NCBI RefSeq assembly: GCF_000239795.1
Contig: NZ_CAFJ01000084.1
Coordinates: forward strand, 1 to 36,803
DNA length: 36,803 nt
From: Bradyrhizobium sp. STM 3809
GTDB lineage: Bacteria; Pseudomonadota; Alphaproteobacteria; Rhizobiales; Xanthobacteraceae
Direction of reading: 5' to 3'
A program made the position numbers and the translations under genes. The notes under the pieces were generated by a model that worked only from the letters and a program-made list of their open reading frames with translations, made no database searches and had not been told where the DNA came from. Positions 25,003 to 36,207 of the stretch are shown here, piece by piece (positions within the stretch are counted from its first letter, which is position 1; every line of letters starts with the position of its first letter).

Positions 25003-25437
25003 TCAGAAATTGTCGCAGCAGAGCAGGGTGCCGAGATCGGGGTCGGCGGCGTGGCGTCCCGAGCCGGGGGCTGGCTTCGGCTCGAGACCCTGCGCCTCGA
25101 CCGCCGCGTGGAGGATCGCCAGCGACAGATCGCTGTGCGTCGCCTCTGCGCAAAGGTCGAGCCAATCGGGCATCTCGCGCTGCTGCGACAGCGCGCAATG
25201 CCATTCGCCGTCATCATAAGCGAGGCGGCGCAGCGACCAGCGCGGCAGCCGCAGCGCGATCAGTTCCAGCGCCGCGTCGATGCGGGCCTCGGCGCGCAGC
25301 AACTGGTCGATGCGCACCCGGCGTCGCCCGCGCGCCGACAGCGGCGAGACGCCTTCGTCCTCGCCGAGCAGGTCGGTGAGCAGCCCGGCGGCTTCCTGCG
25401 CGGCCTGCGTGACATCCTGGGTCATGGTGAGCGGCAT
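25003..25437 (-). CDS. Unknown 144-residue soluble protein divergent from kdp
   Basis: Not recognised. It is a soluble and mostly helical-looking protein. An acidic N-terminal part ('LLTDLLGEDEGVSPL') precedes an Arg-rich helix ('RIDQLLRAEARIDAALELIA') and a block 'LAYDDGEWHCALSQQREMPD'. That block resembles proteins that describe a substrate-binding or assessment domain, but no family can be named. It ends 'LLCCDNF'. The start may be 25437 or the Met at 25425; neither has a clear ribosome-binding site. It is transcribed away from the kdp operon across a 349-bp gap. Confidence 0.7.
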   Translation of the reverse strand: MPLTMTQDVTQAAQEAAGLLTDLLGEDEGVSPLSARGRRRVRIDQLLRAEARIDAALELIALRLPRWSLRRLAYDDGEWHCALSQQREMPDWLDLCAEATHSDLSLAILHAAVEAQGLEPKPAPGSGRHAADPDLGTLLCCDNF

Positions 25438-25539
25438 GATGGTGTTCCGTCGTCAGTGAGCGGCGGCCCGACCGGGGCTCGCATGCCGCAATCTGGCGCC
25501 GGCATCCGTAGGAATGCGAGAGGGTGGGGGAGAAGAAGA

Positions 25540-25556
25540 AATAAAGGCCGTATAAA
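25540..25556 (-). promoter_or_regulatory. Candidate KdpE-binding site 1
   Basis: On the - strand the site reads TTTATA-CGGCC-TTTATT. It fits the direct-repeat layout of the E. coli kdp operator as I recall it (TTTATA-CTTTT-TTTACA), with one change from a perfect repeat. It lies about 230 bp upstream of the first kdp ORF and points towards the divergent gene. The match is by eye only. Confidence 0.35.
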
Positions 25557-25632
25557 CGCGCAGCCCACCACGGCCTCCCCATACGGCACGGCCGCGGCGC
25601 GCGGGTCGTTCGGGTCGCGGAATCCGCGGGTC

Positions 25633-25649
25633 TTTATGGGTTTCCTATA
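25633..25649 (+). promoter_or_regulatory. Candidate KdpE-binding site 2 or promoter element
   Basis: TTTATG-GGTTT-CCTATA resembles a direct-repeat KdpE site in the kdp direction. The TATAAG at 25646-25651 could instead be part of a -10 box. It lies about 138 bp upstream of the 27-codon ORF, in an otherwise very GC-rich stretch. Confidence 0.3.
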
Positions 25650-25786
25650 AGTTCGCCGGGAGCGCTGTCTCGAAAACCTATGCGGTCCGGCCTCATCTGT
25701 GAGCGTGGAACGGCGAGCGGCCGCGCCGGTGCACGGGGCGCCGCTCCGGCGCGCTGCGCGCACCCCGCGCGCATAAGGAGCACATC

Positions 25787-25870
25787 ATGCTGGACCTTCT
25801 GATGCTGGCGCTGGGCGCCGGCCTCTTCGCTTTGGCGATCGGCTACACCTATGCCTGCGAGCGGCTGTAG
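25787..25870 (+). CDS. 27-residue membrane peptide at the head of the kdp operon
   Basis: A single-helix peptide, 'MLDLLMLALGAGLFALAIGY' followed by 'TYACERL', 27 residues. A strong AAGGAG site precedes it by 8 bp. It ends in a short charged tail much as KdpF does, and the next gene, the true KdpF, starts 10 bp later with its ribosome-binding site on the stop codon. It is probably a KdpF-like accessory peptide of the potassium pump. I recall similar ORFs ahead of kdpF in other alphaproteobacteria, but the function is not known to me. Confidence 0.7.
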   Translation: MLDLLMLALGAGLFALAIGYTYACERL

Positions 25871-25880
25871 GAGACGCGCC

Positions 25881-25970
25881 ATGATCGTCGACTATTCGCT
25901 CGCGGGCGCCGTATCGCTCGGCCTTCTGATCTACCTCACCTACGCACTGTTGCGGCCCGAGCGGTTCTGA
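25881..25970 (+). CDS. kdpF: Potassium-transporting ATPase subunit KdpF
   Basis: A 29-residue single-helix protein ending in the KdpF-typical '[10 protein letters not shown]'. KdpF stabilises the KdpABC complex in the inner membrane. An AGGAG site overlaps the stop of the preceding small ORF. It lies 31 bp ahead of kdpA. Confidence 0.9.
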   Translation: MIVDYSLAGAVSLGLLIYLTYALLRPERF

Positions 25971-26001
25971 ACCGGCTCTCGCATCCCCAAGGACATCTCC
26001 C

Positions 26002-27705
26002 ATGACTGTGATCGGCTGGATCCAGATCCTGCTCTTCTGCGCCGTCATCGTCGCGCTGACCAAGCCGCTCGGCTGGTACATGACGCGGGTTTTCAACGGC
26101 GAGCGCACCTTCCTCTCGCCCGTGCTGCGGCCGCTCGAATCCGCGATCTACCGGATCGGCGGCGTCGACGAGCGCCGCGAGCAGCATTGGCTGACCTACA
26201 CCGTCGCCATGCTGCTGTTCCATGTCGGCGGCTTCCTGATCATCTACGGCGTCATGCGGCTGCAGGCAGTGCTGCCGTTCAACCCGGCCGGCCAGTCGGC
26301 CGTGGCTGAGGATCTGTCGTTCAACACCGCGATCAGCTTCCTCACCAACACCAATTGGCAGAACTACGGCGGCGAGAGCACAATCTCCTATCTCGTGCAG
26401 ATGCTCGGGCTGACGCACCAGAACTTCCTGTCGGCCGCCACCGGCATCGTGCTGGCCATCGCACTCATTCGCGGCTTCTCCCGCGCCTCGGCGCGGACGG
26501 TCGGCAATTTCTGGGTGGATGTGACGCGCTGCACGCTCTATGTGCTGCTGCCGCTGTGCATCGTCTACACGCTCTTCCTCGTCTGGCAGGGCATTCCGCA
26601 GACGCTCGGGCCCTATGTCGAGGCAACGACGCTGGAGGGCGCCAAGCAGACCATCGCGGTCGGCCCGGTGGCGTCGCAGGTCGCGATCAAGATGCTCGGT
26701 ACCAATGGCGGCGGCTTCTTCAATGCCAATGCCGCGCATCCGTTCGAGAACCCGACCGCGCTGTCGAACCTCGTGCAGATGATCTCGATCTTCGCGCTCG
26801 GGGCCGCGCTCACCAACGTGTTCGGCCGCATGGTCGGCAACCAGCGCCAGGGCTGGACGATCCTCGCCGTGATGGGCGTGCTGTTCATATCAGGCGTCGC
26901 CGTCACCTATTGGGCGGAGGCCAGCGGCAGCACTGTGCTGAACGCGCTCGGACTGACCGGCGGCAACATGGAAGGCAAGGAGGTCCGCTTCGGCATCGTC
27001 GCGTCCGCGCTGTTCGCCGTGATCACCACGGCGGCGTCCTGCGGTGCGGTCAACGCGATGCATGACAGCTTCACCGCGCTCGGCGGCATGATCCCGCTGA
27101 TCAACATGCAGCTCGGCGAGATCATCGTCGGCGGCGTCGGCGCCGGCCTCTATGGCATGCTGCTGTTCGTCGTGCTCGCGATCTTCGTCGCCGGCCTGAT
27201 GGTCGGGCGCACGCCGGAATATGTCGGCAAGAAGATCGAGGCCCGCGAGGTCAAGATGGCGATGCTGGCGATCCTGGTGCTGCCGCTGATGTATCTCGGC
27301 TGGACCGCGGTCGCCGTGGTGCTGCCGTCGGCCGTGGCGTCGATGGCCAACGCCGGCCCTCATGGTTTTACAGAGGTGCTCTACGCCTTCACCTCGGCGA
27401 CCGCCAACAACGGCTCGGCCTTCGGCGGCCTGACCGGCAACACCTTCTTCTACAACCTGACGCTCGCAAGCTCGATGTTCGTCGGCCGCTTCTTCATGAT
27501 CATCCCGGCGATGGCGATCGCAGGCTCGCTGGCCGAGAAGAAGTCGATCCCGCCGTCCGCCGGCACCTTGCCCACCACAGGCGGCCTGTTCGTCGGCCTG
27601 GTCGTCGGCGTGATCCTGATCATCGGCGGCCTCACCTTCTTCCCCGCTCTCGCCCTCGGTCCCATCGTCGAGCATCTCGCGATGACCGCCGGCACCGTGT
27701 TCTGA
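26002..27705 (+). CDS. kdpA: Potassium-transporting ATPase channel subunit KdpA
   Basis: A 567-residue inner-membrane protein with about ten helices, which binds and passes K+. The four selectivity-filter repeats are visible: '[10 protein letters not shown]', '[20 protein letters not shown]', '[16 protein letters not shown]' and '[11 protein letters not shown]'. The length matches the family (about 557-570). It is the first large gene of the kdp operon, followed by kdpB after 16 bp. Confidence 0.98.
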   Translation: MTVIGWIQILLFCAVIVALTKPLGWYMTRVFNGERTFLSPVLRPLESAIYRIGGVDERREQHWLTYTVAMLLFHVGGFLIIYGVMRLQAVLPFNPAGQSAVAEDLSFNTAISFLTNTNWQNYGGESTISYLVQMLGLTHQNFLSAATGIVLAIALIRGFSRASARTVGNFWVDVTRCTLYVLLPLCIVYTLFLVWQGIPQTLGPYVEATTLEGAKQTIAVGPVASQVAIKMLGTNGGGFFNANAAHPFENPTALSNLVQMISIFALGAALTNVFGRMVGNQRQGWTILAVMGVLFISGVAVTYWAEASGSTVLNALGLTGGNMEGKEVRFGIVASALFAVITTAASCGAVNAMHDSFTALGGMIPLINMQLGEIIVGGVGAGLYGMLLFVVLAIFVAGLMVGRTPEYVGKKIEAREVKMAMLAILVLPLMYLGWTAVAVVLPSAVASMANAGPHGFTEVLYAFTSATANNGSAFGGLTGNTFFYNLTLASSMFVGRFFMIIPAMAIAGSLAEKKSIPPSAGTLPTTGGLFVGLVVGVILIIGGLTFFPALALGPIVEHLAMTAGTVF

Positions 27706-27721
27706 TCTCGGAGCAACCTCC

Positions 27722-29842
<2,121 letters not shown>

Positions 29843-29852
29843 CCATCAACCG

Positions 29853-29936
29853 CCGTCATTGCGAGGAGCGAAGCGACGAAGCAATCCAGAGTCCCGACCG
29901 AGCCCCTGGATTGCTTCGCTTCGCTCGCAATGACGG
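29853..29936. repeat. REP-like inverted repeat between kdpB and kdpC
   Basis: The left arm (29853-29889, beginning CCGTCATTGCGAGGAGCG and ending GCAATCCAG) pairs with the right arm (29906-29936, CTGGATTGCTTCGC to GCAATGACGG). A 16-bp spacer lies between them. The left arm has six extra bases that form a bulge. The core is an intergenic palindrome that I recall as common in Bradyrhizobium-like genomes. It fills most of the 114-bp gap inside the operon. Confidence 0.88.
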
Positions 29937-29956
29937 AAGAGACATAGGAGACATCA

Positions 29957-30562
29957 ATGCTCAAAGAAATCCGTCCCGCCATCCTCGTCCTGCTCGCCCT
30001 CACGCTCATCACCGGCCTGATTTATCCGCTCGCCATGACCGTCGTCGCCGGCACCATCTTCCCGGCGCAGGCCGAAGGCAGCCTCATCACGCGTAACGGC
30101 CAGGTGATCGGCTCGGCGCTGATCGGCCAGGAATTCAAGGACGACAGATATTTCCACGGCCGCCCGTCGGCGACCTCGGCTGCCGATCCGAACGATTCCA
30201 CCAAGACGGTGCCGGCGCCCTACAACGCCGCCAACTCCTCGGGCTCCAATCTCGGCCCGACCAGCAAGGCGCTGGCCGACCGGGTCAAGGAGGACGTCGA
30301 CAAGCTCAAGGCGGAGAACCCCGCCCAGGCCGTGCCGGTCGATCTGGTGACGACCTCGGCGAGCGGCCTCGATCCGGACATCTCGCCGGAGGCGGCGTTG
30401 TTCCAGGTGCCGCGCGTCGCCAAGGCACGCGGTATTTCCGAGGATCGCGTGCGGGCACTGGTCGCGACGGCCACGAACGGGCGGCTGATCGGCCTGCTCG
30501 GCGAACCCCGTGTTAACGTGCTCGCACTCAATCTGGCGCTCGATGCCGCAACAGCCCGATAG
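29957..30562 (+). CDS. kdpC: Potassium-transporting ATPase subunit KdpC
   Basis: A 201-residue protein with one N-terminal membrane segment ('[20 protein letters not shown]') and a periplasmic domain. '[19 protein letters not shown]' and '[20 protein letters not shown]' are the conserved KdpC blocks. It stabilises the KdpFABC complex and raises ATP affinity. The start follows an 'AGGAGACATCA' site that lies just behind the palindromic repeat. Confidence 0.97.
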   Translation: MLKEIRPAILVLLALTLITGLIYPLAMTVVAGTIFPAQAEGSLITRNGQVIGSALIGQEFKDDRYFHGRPSATSAADPNDSTKTVPAPYNAANSSGSNLGPTSKALADRVKEDVDKLKAENPAQAVPVDLVTTSASGLDPDISPEAALFQVPRVAKARGISEDRVRALVATATNGRLIGLLGEPRVNVLALNLALDAATAR

Positions 30563-30614
30563 ACCCCGATCCGTGCCGACTTTGGCGCCCGGCCGTCCGC
30601 GTCTATAATGCCGC

Positions 30615-33332
30615 ATGGCCAGCCAACGCCGCGATCCTGACCAGCGTCCCTCGCCGGAAGCCCTGCTCGAAGCGGCCCGGCGGGAGGACAGTCCTGCCGG
30701 CAAGCTCAAGATCTTCGTCGGCGCCGCGCCGGGCGTCGGCAAGACCTATGAGATGCTGTCGAGCGCGCATGCCCGCATGAAGGCCGGCGTCGATGTCGTG
30801 ATCGGCTTCGTCGAGACCCATGGCCGGGCCGAGACCGAGGCGCTGGTGCGCGGGCTCGAGGTGATCCCGCGCAAGCGTATCACCTATAAGGACCAGGTCA
30901 TCGAGGAGATGGACCTCGATGCCGTGATCGCGCGCCGCCCGAAGCTCGCGATCGTCGACGAGCTCGCGCATACCAACGTCGCCGGCAGCCGTCATCCCAA
31001 GCGCTATCTCGATGTCGAGGAGCTGCTGTCGCACGGCATCGACGTCTATACGGCGGTCAACGTCCAGCACATCGAGAGCCTCAACGACGTCGTCGCGCAG
31101 ATCACCCATGTCCGGGTACGCGAGACCGTGCCGGACTCCATTTTCGATCGCGCCGATGCCATCGAGCTGATCGATCTCACGCCCGACGACCTGATCCAGC
31201 GGCTCAAGGAGGGCAAGGTCTATGTGCCCAAGCAGGCCGAGCGGGCGCTGGAGCATTACTTCTCGCCCGGTAATCTGACGGCGCTGCGCGAGCTCGCGCT
31301 GCGGCGGACCGCCGAGCGCGTCGACGAGCAGTTGCTCACTCACATGCAGGCCAACGCCATCGCCGGCCCTTGGGCGGCCGGCGAGCGCATTCTCGTCTGC
31401 GTCTCCGAGGATCCGCGCGCCGCCGGCCTCGTGCGCTACACCAAGCGCCTCGCCGACCGCGTCCACGCGCCATGGACCGCGGTGACGATCGAGACGCGCC
31501 GCAACCTGCAGCTCTCGGACAGAGAGCGCGACCGCCTCGCCGACACGCTGCGGCTGGCCGAGTCGCTCGGCGGCGAGGCGCTGACGATTCCCGGCGGCGG
31601 CCGCCGCATCGCCGACGATCTCATCGGCTTCGCGCAGGCCAATAACGTCACCCAGATCATCATCGGCAAGTCGCAGCGCTCGCGCCTGTTCGAGATCGTC
31701 AGGGGCTCGGTGGTGCACGACCTCGTGCGACGCGCCGGCAATATCAGCATCCACGTCATTCCCGGCGAGGAGACGCCGGGCGAGACCGGCACGCCGGTCC
31801 AGACGCGCGCCCGCAGCGAGCCGCTGCAGGCCAAGCCCTACGTGATGGCGCTGCTCATCACGGCCATCGGCCTCGGTCTCGCCGAGCTGATCCAGCCGTT
31901 CTTCGGCATCGAGAACGTCGATCTGGTGTTCCTGACCGCGGTCGTCGGCGTCGCCGCGCGCTACGGCCTGTGGCCGTCGCTGCTGGCGAGCCTCATGGCC
32001 TCGCTGTGCTACAATTTCTTCTTCCTGCCGCCGATCTACACCTTCACGATCACCGATCCGACCAACGTCGCTGCGTTCTTCTTCTTCATGCTGATCGCAC
32101 TGCTGGTCTCCAACGTCGCCTCCCGCGTGCGCGTGCAGGCCGACACCGCGACCCAGCGCGTCCGCACCACGGAGCAGCTCTACGCCTTCAGCCGCAAGCT
32201 CGCGGGCACCGCCACGCTCGACGACGTGCTGTGGGCGACGGCCTACCAGGCCGCGCTGATGCTGAAGGTGCGCGTCGTGCTGCTGCTGCCGCAGGATGGT
32301 AAGCTCGTCGTGATGGCCGGCTATCCGCCGGAGGACCAGCTCGACGACGCCGATCTCGCTGCGGCGAGCTGGGCCTTCGCTAACGACCGCGCCGCAGGCC
32401 GCGGCTCCGATACCTTGCCGGGCGCCAAGCGGCTGTTCCTGCCGATGCGCACCGGCCGCGGGCTGATCGGTGTCATCGGCATCGACGACGACCGCACCGG
32501 GCCGCTCTTGACGCCCGACCAGCGCCGGCTGCTCGACGCGCTGGTCGACCAGGGGGCGCTCGCCATCGAGCGCGTGCTGCTGGTCGAGGACATGGACAAG
32601 GTCAAGCGCACCATGGAGCAGGACCGGCTGCGCTCGGCGCTGCTGACCTCGATCTCGCACGATCTCAAGACACCGCTGGCGTCGGTGCTCGGCGCGGCCT
32701 CGACGATGCGCGACCTCGCGACACGGCTGTCGGACAAGGAGAAGCTCGACCTGCTCGCCACCGTGATCGACGAGTCCGAGCGGCTCAACCGCTTCATCGC
32801 CAATCTGCTCGACATGACCAAGCTCGAGTCCGGCGCCATCGTGCCGAACGCCGCGCTGCACGACATCGGCGAGATCGTCGGCAGCGCGCTGCGGCGCGCG
32901 AGCAAGATTCTCGCCGGCCACCACGTCTCGCTCGAGCTCGCCTCCGACCTGCCGATGGTCGAGGTCGATGCCGTGCTGTTCGAGCAGGTGCTGTTCAACC
33001 TGCTCGACAATGCCGCCAAATACGCGCCGGCCGACACCGCGATCGCGATCCGCGCGGCGCGCGAGGGCAACTGGGTGGTGCTCGACGTCCGCGACGAGGG
33101 CGAGGGCATTCCGGCCGCGGAGGTCGAGCACGTGTTCGACAAGTTCTATCGGGTGCAGAAGGGCGACCAGGTGCGGCCCGGCACCGGGCTTGGGCTGGCG
33201 ATCTCGCGCGGCTTCATCGAGGCGATGCGCGGCCGCATCTTCGCCGGCAACCGTACCGACCGGCGCGGCGCCGTCCTCACCATCCGCCTGCCGGTGCCGG
33301 CGCAGGCCACAGCCATGGATACGGCCGCATGA
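30615..33332 (+). CDS. kdpD: Potassium sensor histidine kinase KdpD
   Basis: A 905-residue kinase with the full KdpD layout. The N-terminal domain has Walker A 'GAAPGVGKT' (36-44). A universal-stress-protein domain spans about 255-385, with 'IIIGKSQRSRLFE'. Four membrane segments lie at about 405-505. A GAF domain follows, then the HisKA box 'SISHDLKTPLAS' with His682, and HATPase boxes 'NLLDNAAKYAP', 'DEGEGIP' and 'GTGLGLAIS'. It senses low K+ and phosphorylates KdpE. It follows kdpC by 52 bp and overlaps kdpE by 4 bp. Confidence 0.98.
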   Translation: MASQRRDPDQRPSPEALLEAARREDSPAGKLKIFVGAAPGVGKTYEMLSSAHARMKAGVDVVIGFVETHGRAETEALVRGLEVIPRKRITYKDQVIEEMDLDAVIARRPKLAIVDELAHTNVAGSRHPKRYLDVEELLSHGIDVYTAVNVQHIESLNDVVAQITHVRVRETVPDSIFDRADAIELIDLTPDDLIQRLKEGKVYVPKQAERALEHYFSPGNLTALRELALRRTAERVDEQLLTHMQANAIAGPWAAGERILVCVSEDPRAAGLVRYTKRLADRVHAPWTAVTIETRRNLQLSDRERDRLADTLRLAESLGGEALTIPGGGRRIADDLIGFAQANNVTQIIIGKSQRSRLFEIVRGSVVHDLVRRAGNISIHVIPGEETPGETGTPVQTRARSEPLQAKPYVMALLITAIGLGLAELIQPFFGIENVDLVFLTAVVGVAARYGLWPSLLASLMASLCYNFFFLPPIYTFTITDPTNVAAFFFFMLIALLVSNVASRVRVQADTATQRVRTTEQLYAFSRKLAGTATLDDVLWATAYQAALMLKVRVVLLLPQDGKLVVMAGYPPEDQLDDADLAAASWAFANDRAAGRGSDTLPGAKRLFLPMRTGRGLIGVIGIDDDRTGPLLTPDQRRLLDALVDQGALAIERVLLVEDMDKVKRTMEQDRLRSALLTSISHDLKTPLASVLGAASTMRDLATRLSDKEKLDLLATVIDESERLNRFIANLLDMTKLESGAIVPNAALHDIGEIVGSALRRASKILAGHHVSLELASDLPMVEVDAVLFEQVLFNLLDNAAKYAPADTAIAIRAAREGNWVVLDVRDEGEGIPAAEVEHVFDKFYRVQKGDQVRPGTGLGLAISRGFIEAMRGRIFAGNRTDRRGAVLTIRLPVPAQATAMDTAA

Positions 33333-34018
33333 CCGGCGCCCCCATCAAGGTCCTCGCCATCGACGACGAGCCGCCGATCCGCAAGCTGCTGCGGATGGGG
33401 CTCGCGACCCAGGGCTACGAGATCCTGGAAGCGCCGAGCGGCAAGGTCGCGCTCGAGAAGCTCGCGGAAGATCCGGCGCTGATCATCCTCGATCTCGGCC
33501 TGCCTGACATCGACGGCCACGAGCTCCTGCGCAGCATCCGCGCGCGCAACGAGAGCATTCCGATCGTGGTGCTGTCGAGCCGCGGCGATGAGGCGGGCAA
33601 GGTCAAGGCGCTCGACCTCGGCGCCGACGACTACATCACGAAGCCGTTCGGCATGGACGAGCTGCTGGCGCGGCTGCGCGCCGCACTGCGCCATCAATTG
33701 CAGGTGCAGGGCGAGCGCCCGGTGTTTCGCACCGGCGAGCTCTCCGTCGATCTCGTCCGCCGCATCGTCAAGGTCGGCGAGCGCGAGATCAAGCTGTCGC
33801 CCAAGGAATATGATCTGCTGCGCGTCCTGGTGCAGCACGCCGGCAAGGTGCTGACGCATCGCTTCCTGCTCAAGGAGCTGTGGGACGAATTGACCGACGC
33901 GCAATATCTCCGCGTCTATGTGCGCCAGCTGCGCCAGAAGATCGAGACCGATCCGGAGCGCCCGCAATTCGTGCTCACGGAAACCGGCATCGGCTATCGC
34001 CTGCGTGCGCCGGATTAG
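33329..34018 (+). CDS. kdpE: Response regulator KdpE (OmpR family)
   Basis: A 229-residue transcription factor. The receiver has 'IDDEPPIRKLL', the phosphorylated Asp55 in 'IILDLGLPDIDG', Lys in 'DDYITKPFGMDELLARL', and a C-terminal winged helix with 'LSPKEYDLLRVLVQHAGKVL' and 'YLRVYVRQLRQKIE'. When phosphorylated by KdpD it switches on the kdp genes. It starts inside the kdpD stop (ATGA). No terminator with a T run is visible before the convergent lipase gene at 34054. Confidence 0.97.
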   Translation: MTGAPIKVLAIDDEPPIRKLLRMGLATQGYEILEAPSGKVALEKLAEDPALIILDLGLPDIDGHELLRSIRARNESIPIVVLSSRGDEAGKVKALDLGADDYITKPFGMDELLARLRAALRHQLQVQGERPVFRTGELSVDLVRRIVKVGEREIKLSPKEYDLLRVLVQHAGKVLTHRFLLKELWDELTDAQYLRVYVRQLRQKIETDPERPQFVLTETGIGYRLRAPD

Positions 34019-34053
34019 CAGCGGCACGCCGGACCCGTTCGCAGCCGTTCCGG

Positions 34054-35283
34054 TCAGCGCAGCGCCGCCGTCCGCCGCGTCGCGGCTTGCGCCCGCAGCG
34101 GCGCCGGCGCGCGTGCCACTCTGATGATCGATGGTCCCCGGGCAAGCCTTCCGGGTCCGGCCTCGATCATCTGCGCCACAGCGCCGTCGTCGTCGGAGTC
34201 GTTTCGGGGCGGGCTGTAGCGGCTCGGGCAGTTCGGCAGGCGCTTCGGCAGGCGGTAGGCGATCTGGTCGCCATCCAGGTAGGTGGACTTGACCATTTGT
34301 CCCGCCAGCCCGGACATGGTGTGCAGGGCGACGGGGCCGCCCGATACATAGTAGTCGTAGGCGACGTAGCGGACGCACGACGTGCCCTGTTTTGGCGGCT
34401 GCTGGTAGAACTTGCGAAGCGCCTGCAGGACCTCGCGGCTCTGGTAGACGCGATCGATCTCGAGGCCGGCCACATTCTGCGCGTACACGGACTTGTCGAC
34501 GTAGGATGCGCCGGTGACCGGCGAGGGATCGAACGCAAAGACCTTGGCAATGCGCGGGCGCGAGGGATTGTTGGCGAGCGCGGCAAATTGCGCCAGACCG
34601 CCGCCGAGCGAGTGCCCGACCGACACGATCCGCGGAGTCCGCTGCGCCCGCTTGTAACAGTCGAGCGTCGTGATCTTCTTGATGATCGCGTCGATGTTCC
34701 GCCGCAACTGCCTGTAGTGATCATCGGCGAGGTAGCCGGTCACCGGATCGAGGTTGGCGACCCAGTCGGAGATCGACAGCGTCGTGCCGCGAAAGGCGAT
34801 GCTGACCTCGCTGCATGCCGCGCCTTCCTTGTAGGGATAGCGTGTCCGCGCCCAGACCTGGAACGATGGGCCGTTGCCGATGGCGAACGTCCACCGGTCG
34901 CGACTGATCGCATTGAGACAGTCGGGATCGTCGTCGAAGCACGACAGATAGCCTTCATGTCCGAATTGGTAGCGCCAGGGTCGAAGGTACTTGGCGGCTT
35001 GGGCCTTCACCTCATCGGTGTCGCCGACGTCTCTCAAGGCGACCGCGACATCGGCGCCATCGGGCAGATTCCGCACCGCATTCAGGACGCCGGTGCTTTG
35101 ATAGGCCGCTGCCGCCTGCAGCGCATAGGGCGCGTAATAGCGGGCGAGTGGAGCCGCGAAGGTGGCGGACACGTAGTTGGCTGAATCGCCGTCGACTTGT
35201 GCGGCCGCGGGGGCCGTCGTCGCAGCCAGCAGGAGTGCCGCGACGGCCATGCAGCCCCGGCGCAAAGCAAGGAAATTTCGCAC
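34054..35283 (-). CDS. Secreted class 3-type lipase/esterase
   Basis: A 409-residue alpha/beta hydrolase with a Sec signal (about residues 1-29, 'MAVAALLLAATTAPAAAQ'). The nucleophile Ser225 lies in 'VGHSLGGGLAQFAAL'. 'SIAFRGTTLSISDWVANL' (about 161-178) is the class-3 lipase lid and oxyanion region, 'VFAFDPSPVTG' follows, and His321 in 'VALHTMSG' may complete the triad. Cysteines at 116, 122, 157, 209 and 303 suit an exported protein. The C-terminal end is Ala/Arg-rich. The substrate is unknown; proteins of this family cleave acylglycerols or other esters. An AT-richer 120-bp gap upstream may hold its promoter. Confidence 0.88.
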   Translation of the reverse strand: MRNFLALRRGCMAVAALLLAATTAPAAAQVDGDSANYVSATFAAPLARYYAPYALQAAAAYQSTGVLNAVRNLPDGADVAVALRDVGDTDEVKAQAAKYLRPWRYQFGHEGYLSCFDDDPDCLNAISRDRWTFAIGNGPSFQVWARTRYPYKEGAACSEVSIAFRGTTLSISDWVANLDPVTGYLADDHYRQLRRNIDAIIKKITTLDCYKRAQRTPRIVSVGHSLGGGLAQFAALANNPSRPRIAKVFAFDPSPVTGASYVDKSVYAQNVAGLEIDRVYQSREVLQALRKFYQQPPKQGTSCVRYVAYDYYVSGGPVALHTMSGLAGQMVKSTYLDGDQIAYRLPKRLPNCPSRYSPPRNDSDDDGAVAQMIEAGPGRLARGPSIIRVARAPAPLRAQAATRRTAALR

Positions 35284-35403
35284 GGAAAAACCCCCAGCTT
35301 CAGAACATCGCTAACCCAAATCGATGTGCAGACGTGGCAAGTATCGGACACGAAGCATGCAACTCAAAAGTGTAGTATGGCTCGGGCCGAAGCGCAACGC
35401 CAT

Positions 35404-36024
35404 TCAAGCTGTTCGCGAGACGCCGCCCGACCTGCCTCTGAGACGGCCCATCAGGATCGTCGCAATCGCATAGATCGCGAACAGCGCGGCTGCGAGGACG
35501 ATCCACAGCGGCTGCAGTTCGAGATCCCAGAGCCTGACGGCCGCGTGGGCCTCCTGGACCTCGCTGCCGTAGATCTTGCAGGTGCCGGTCCCGGGGGTGC
35601 AGGCCTCCGGTTCAGCCAGTCCCAGCAGCGCCAGTCCGGGGCCGAGGAACGGGAGGAAAGCGAAGATCAGCGTGATCGCGAAGCCGAGCACGAGCCTGCT
35701 CGAACGGCGCCGCCATCCCAGGCTGATGATGACCAGACAGCCCGTCAGCCAAAGGCCAAGTCCGGCGAAGAACGCGATCAGCCAGCGGAGCGACGTCGTC
35801 GTATGGGTCACGATCAGGCCTGCGCTCAGCTTGAACGCCCAGTTGATGGTGTCGCTGATCCAAGGTGAGTTGAGGCACAAGGTCTGCTGTCCGGGACTGC
35901 AGCCCATGATCTTCGCAAAGCCGGCGACGATCCAGATGGCCAGTTCGGGCAGAAACGGAATGACGACCAGCAGGAGAAGGCCGAGCTGGGTCCAGCGTGT
36001 TCTCGTACGAGACGTGGCAGTCAT
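35404..36024 (-). CDS. Four-helix membrane protein with paired periplasmic cysteines, unknown function
   Basis: A 206-residue protein, not recognised. Probable helices lie at about 14-37, 80-101, 111-136 and 172-192, with a weaker one near 61-75. Two loops that should face the same side carry similar cysteine pairs: 'CSPGQQTLC' (Cys42, Cys50) and 'CTPGTGTC' (Cys142, Cys149). The start at 36024 gives a short positively charged N terminus ('MTATSRTRTRW'); the frame extends far upstream but only as shadow. It stands 120 bp upstream of the lipase gene on the same strand. Confidence 0.75.
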   Translation of the reverse strand: MTATSRTRTRWTQLGLLLLVVIPFLPELAIWIVAGFAKIMGCSPGQQTLCLNSPWISDTINWAFKLSAGLIVTHTTTSLRWLIAFFAGLGLWLTGCLVIISLGWRRRSSRLVLGFAITLIFAFLPFLGPGLALLGLAEPEACTPGTGTCKIYGSEVQEAHAAVRLWDLELQPLWIVLAAALFAIYAIATILMGRLRGRSGGVSRTA

Positions 36025-36207
36025 GATGATGACCCCGAGTCGCGATCTTATGGTCCGGCGGACGACCGTCGGACGAGGAGCTGTACCTTGTTTATTCGCT
36101 GAGAACCAGATGTTCTGAGAAGGTCGGCCGGGGACCACGGAGGCTCCGTCCGGATGGAACGATCGAAACGAGCCAAGATTATCTGGTCGCCAAACAGGAG
36201 AATGACC

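Larger units (their letters stand above)
25438..25786. other. Divergent control region between an unknown gene and the kdp operon
   Basis: A 349-bp non-coding region that must carry the kdp promoter. It holds two AT-rich motifs that resemble KdpE sites (annotated separately) and a purine-rich stretch at 25518-25545. No clear sigma-70 -35/-10 pair stands out. The last part has the ribosome-binding site AAGGAG ahead of the first small kdp ORF. Confidence 0.5.

Noticed and set aside
30603..33131. An 842-codon open frame antisense to kdpD.
   Set aside because: A complementary shadow of a complete KdpD; no motif is present.
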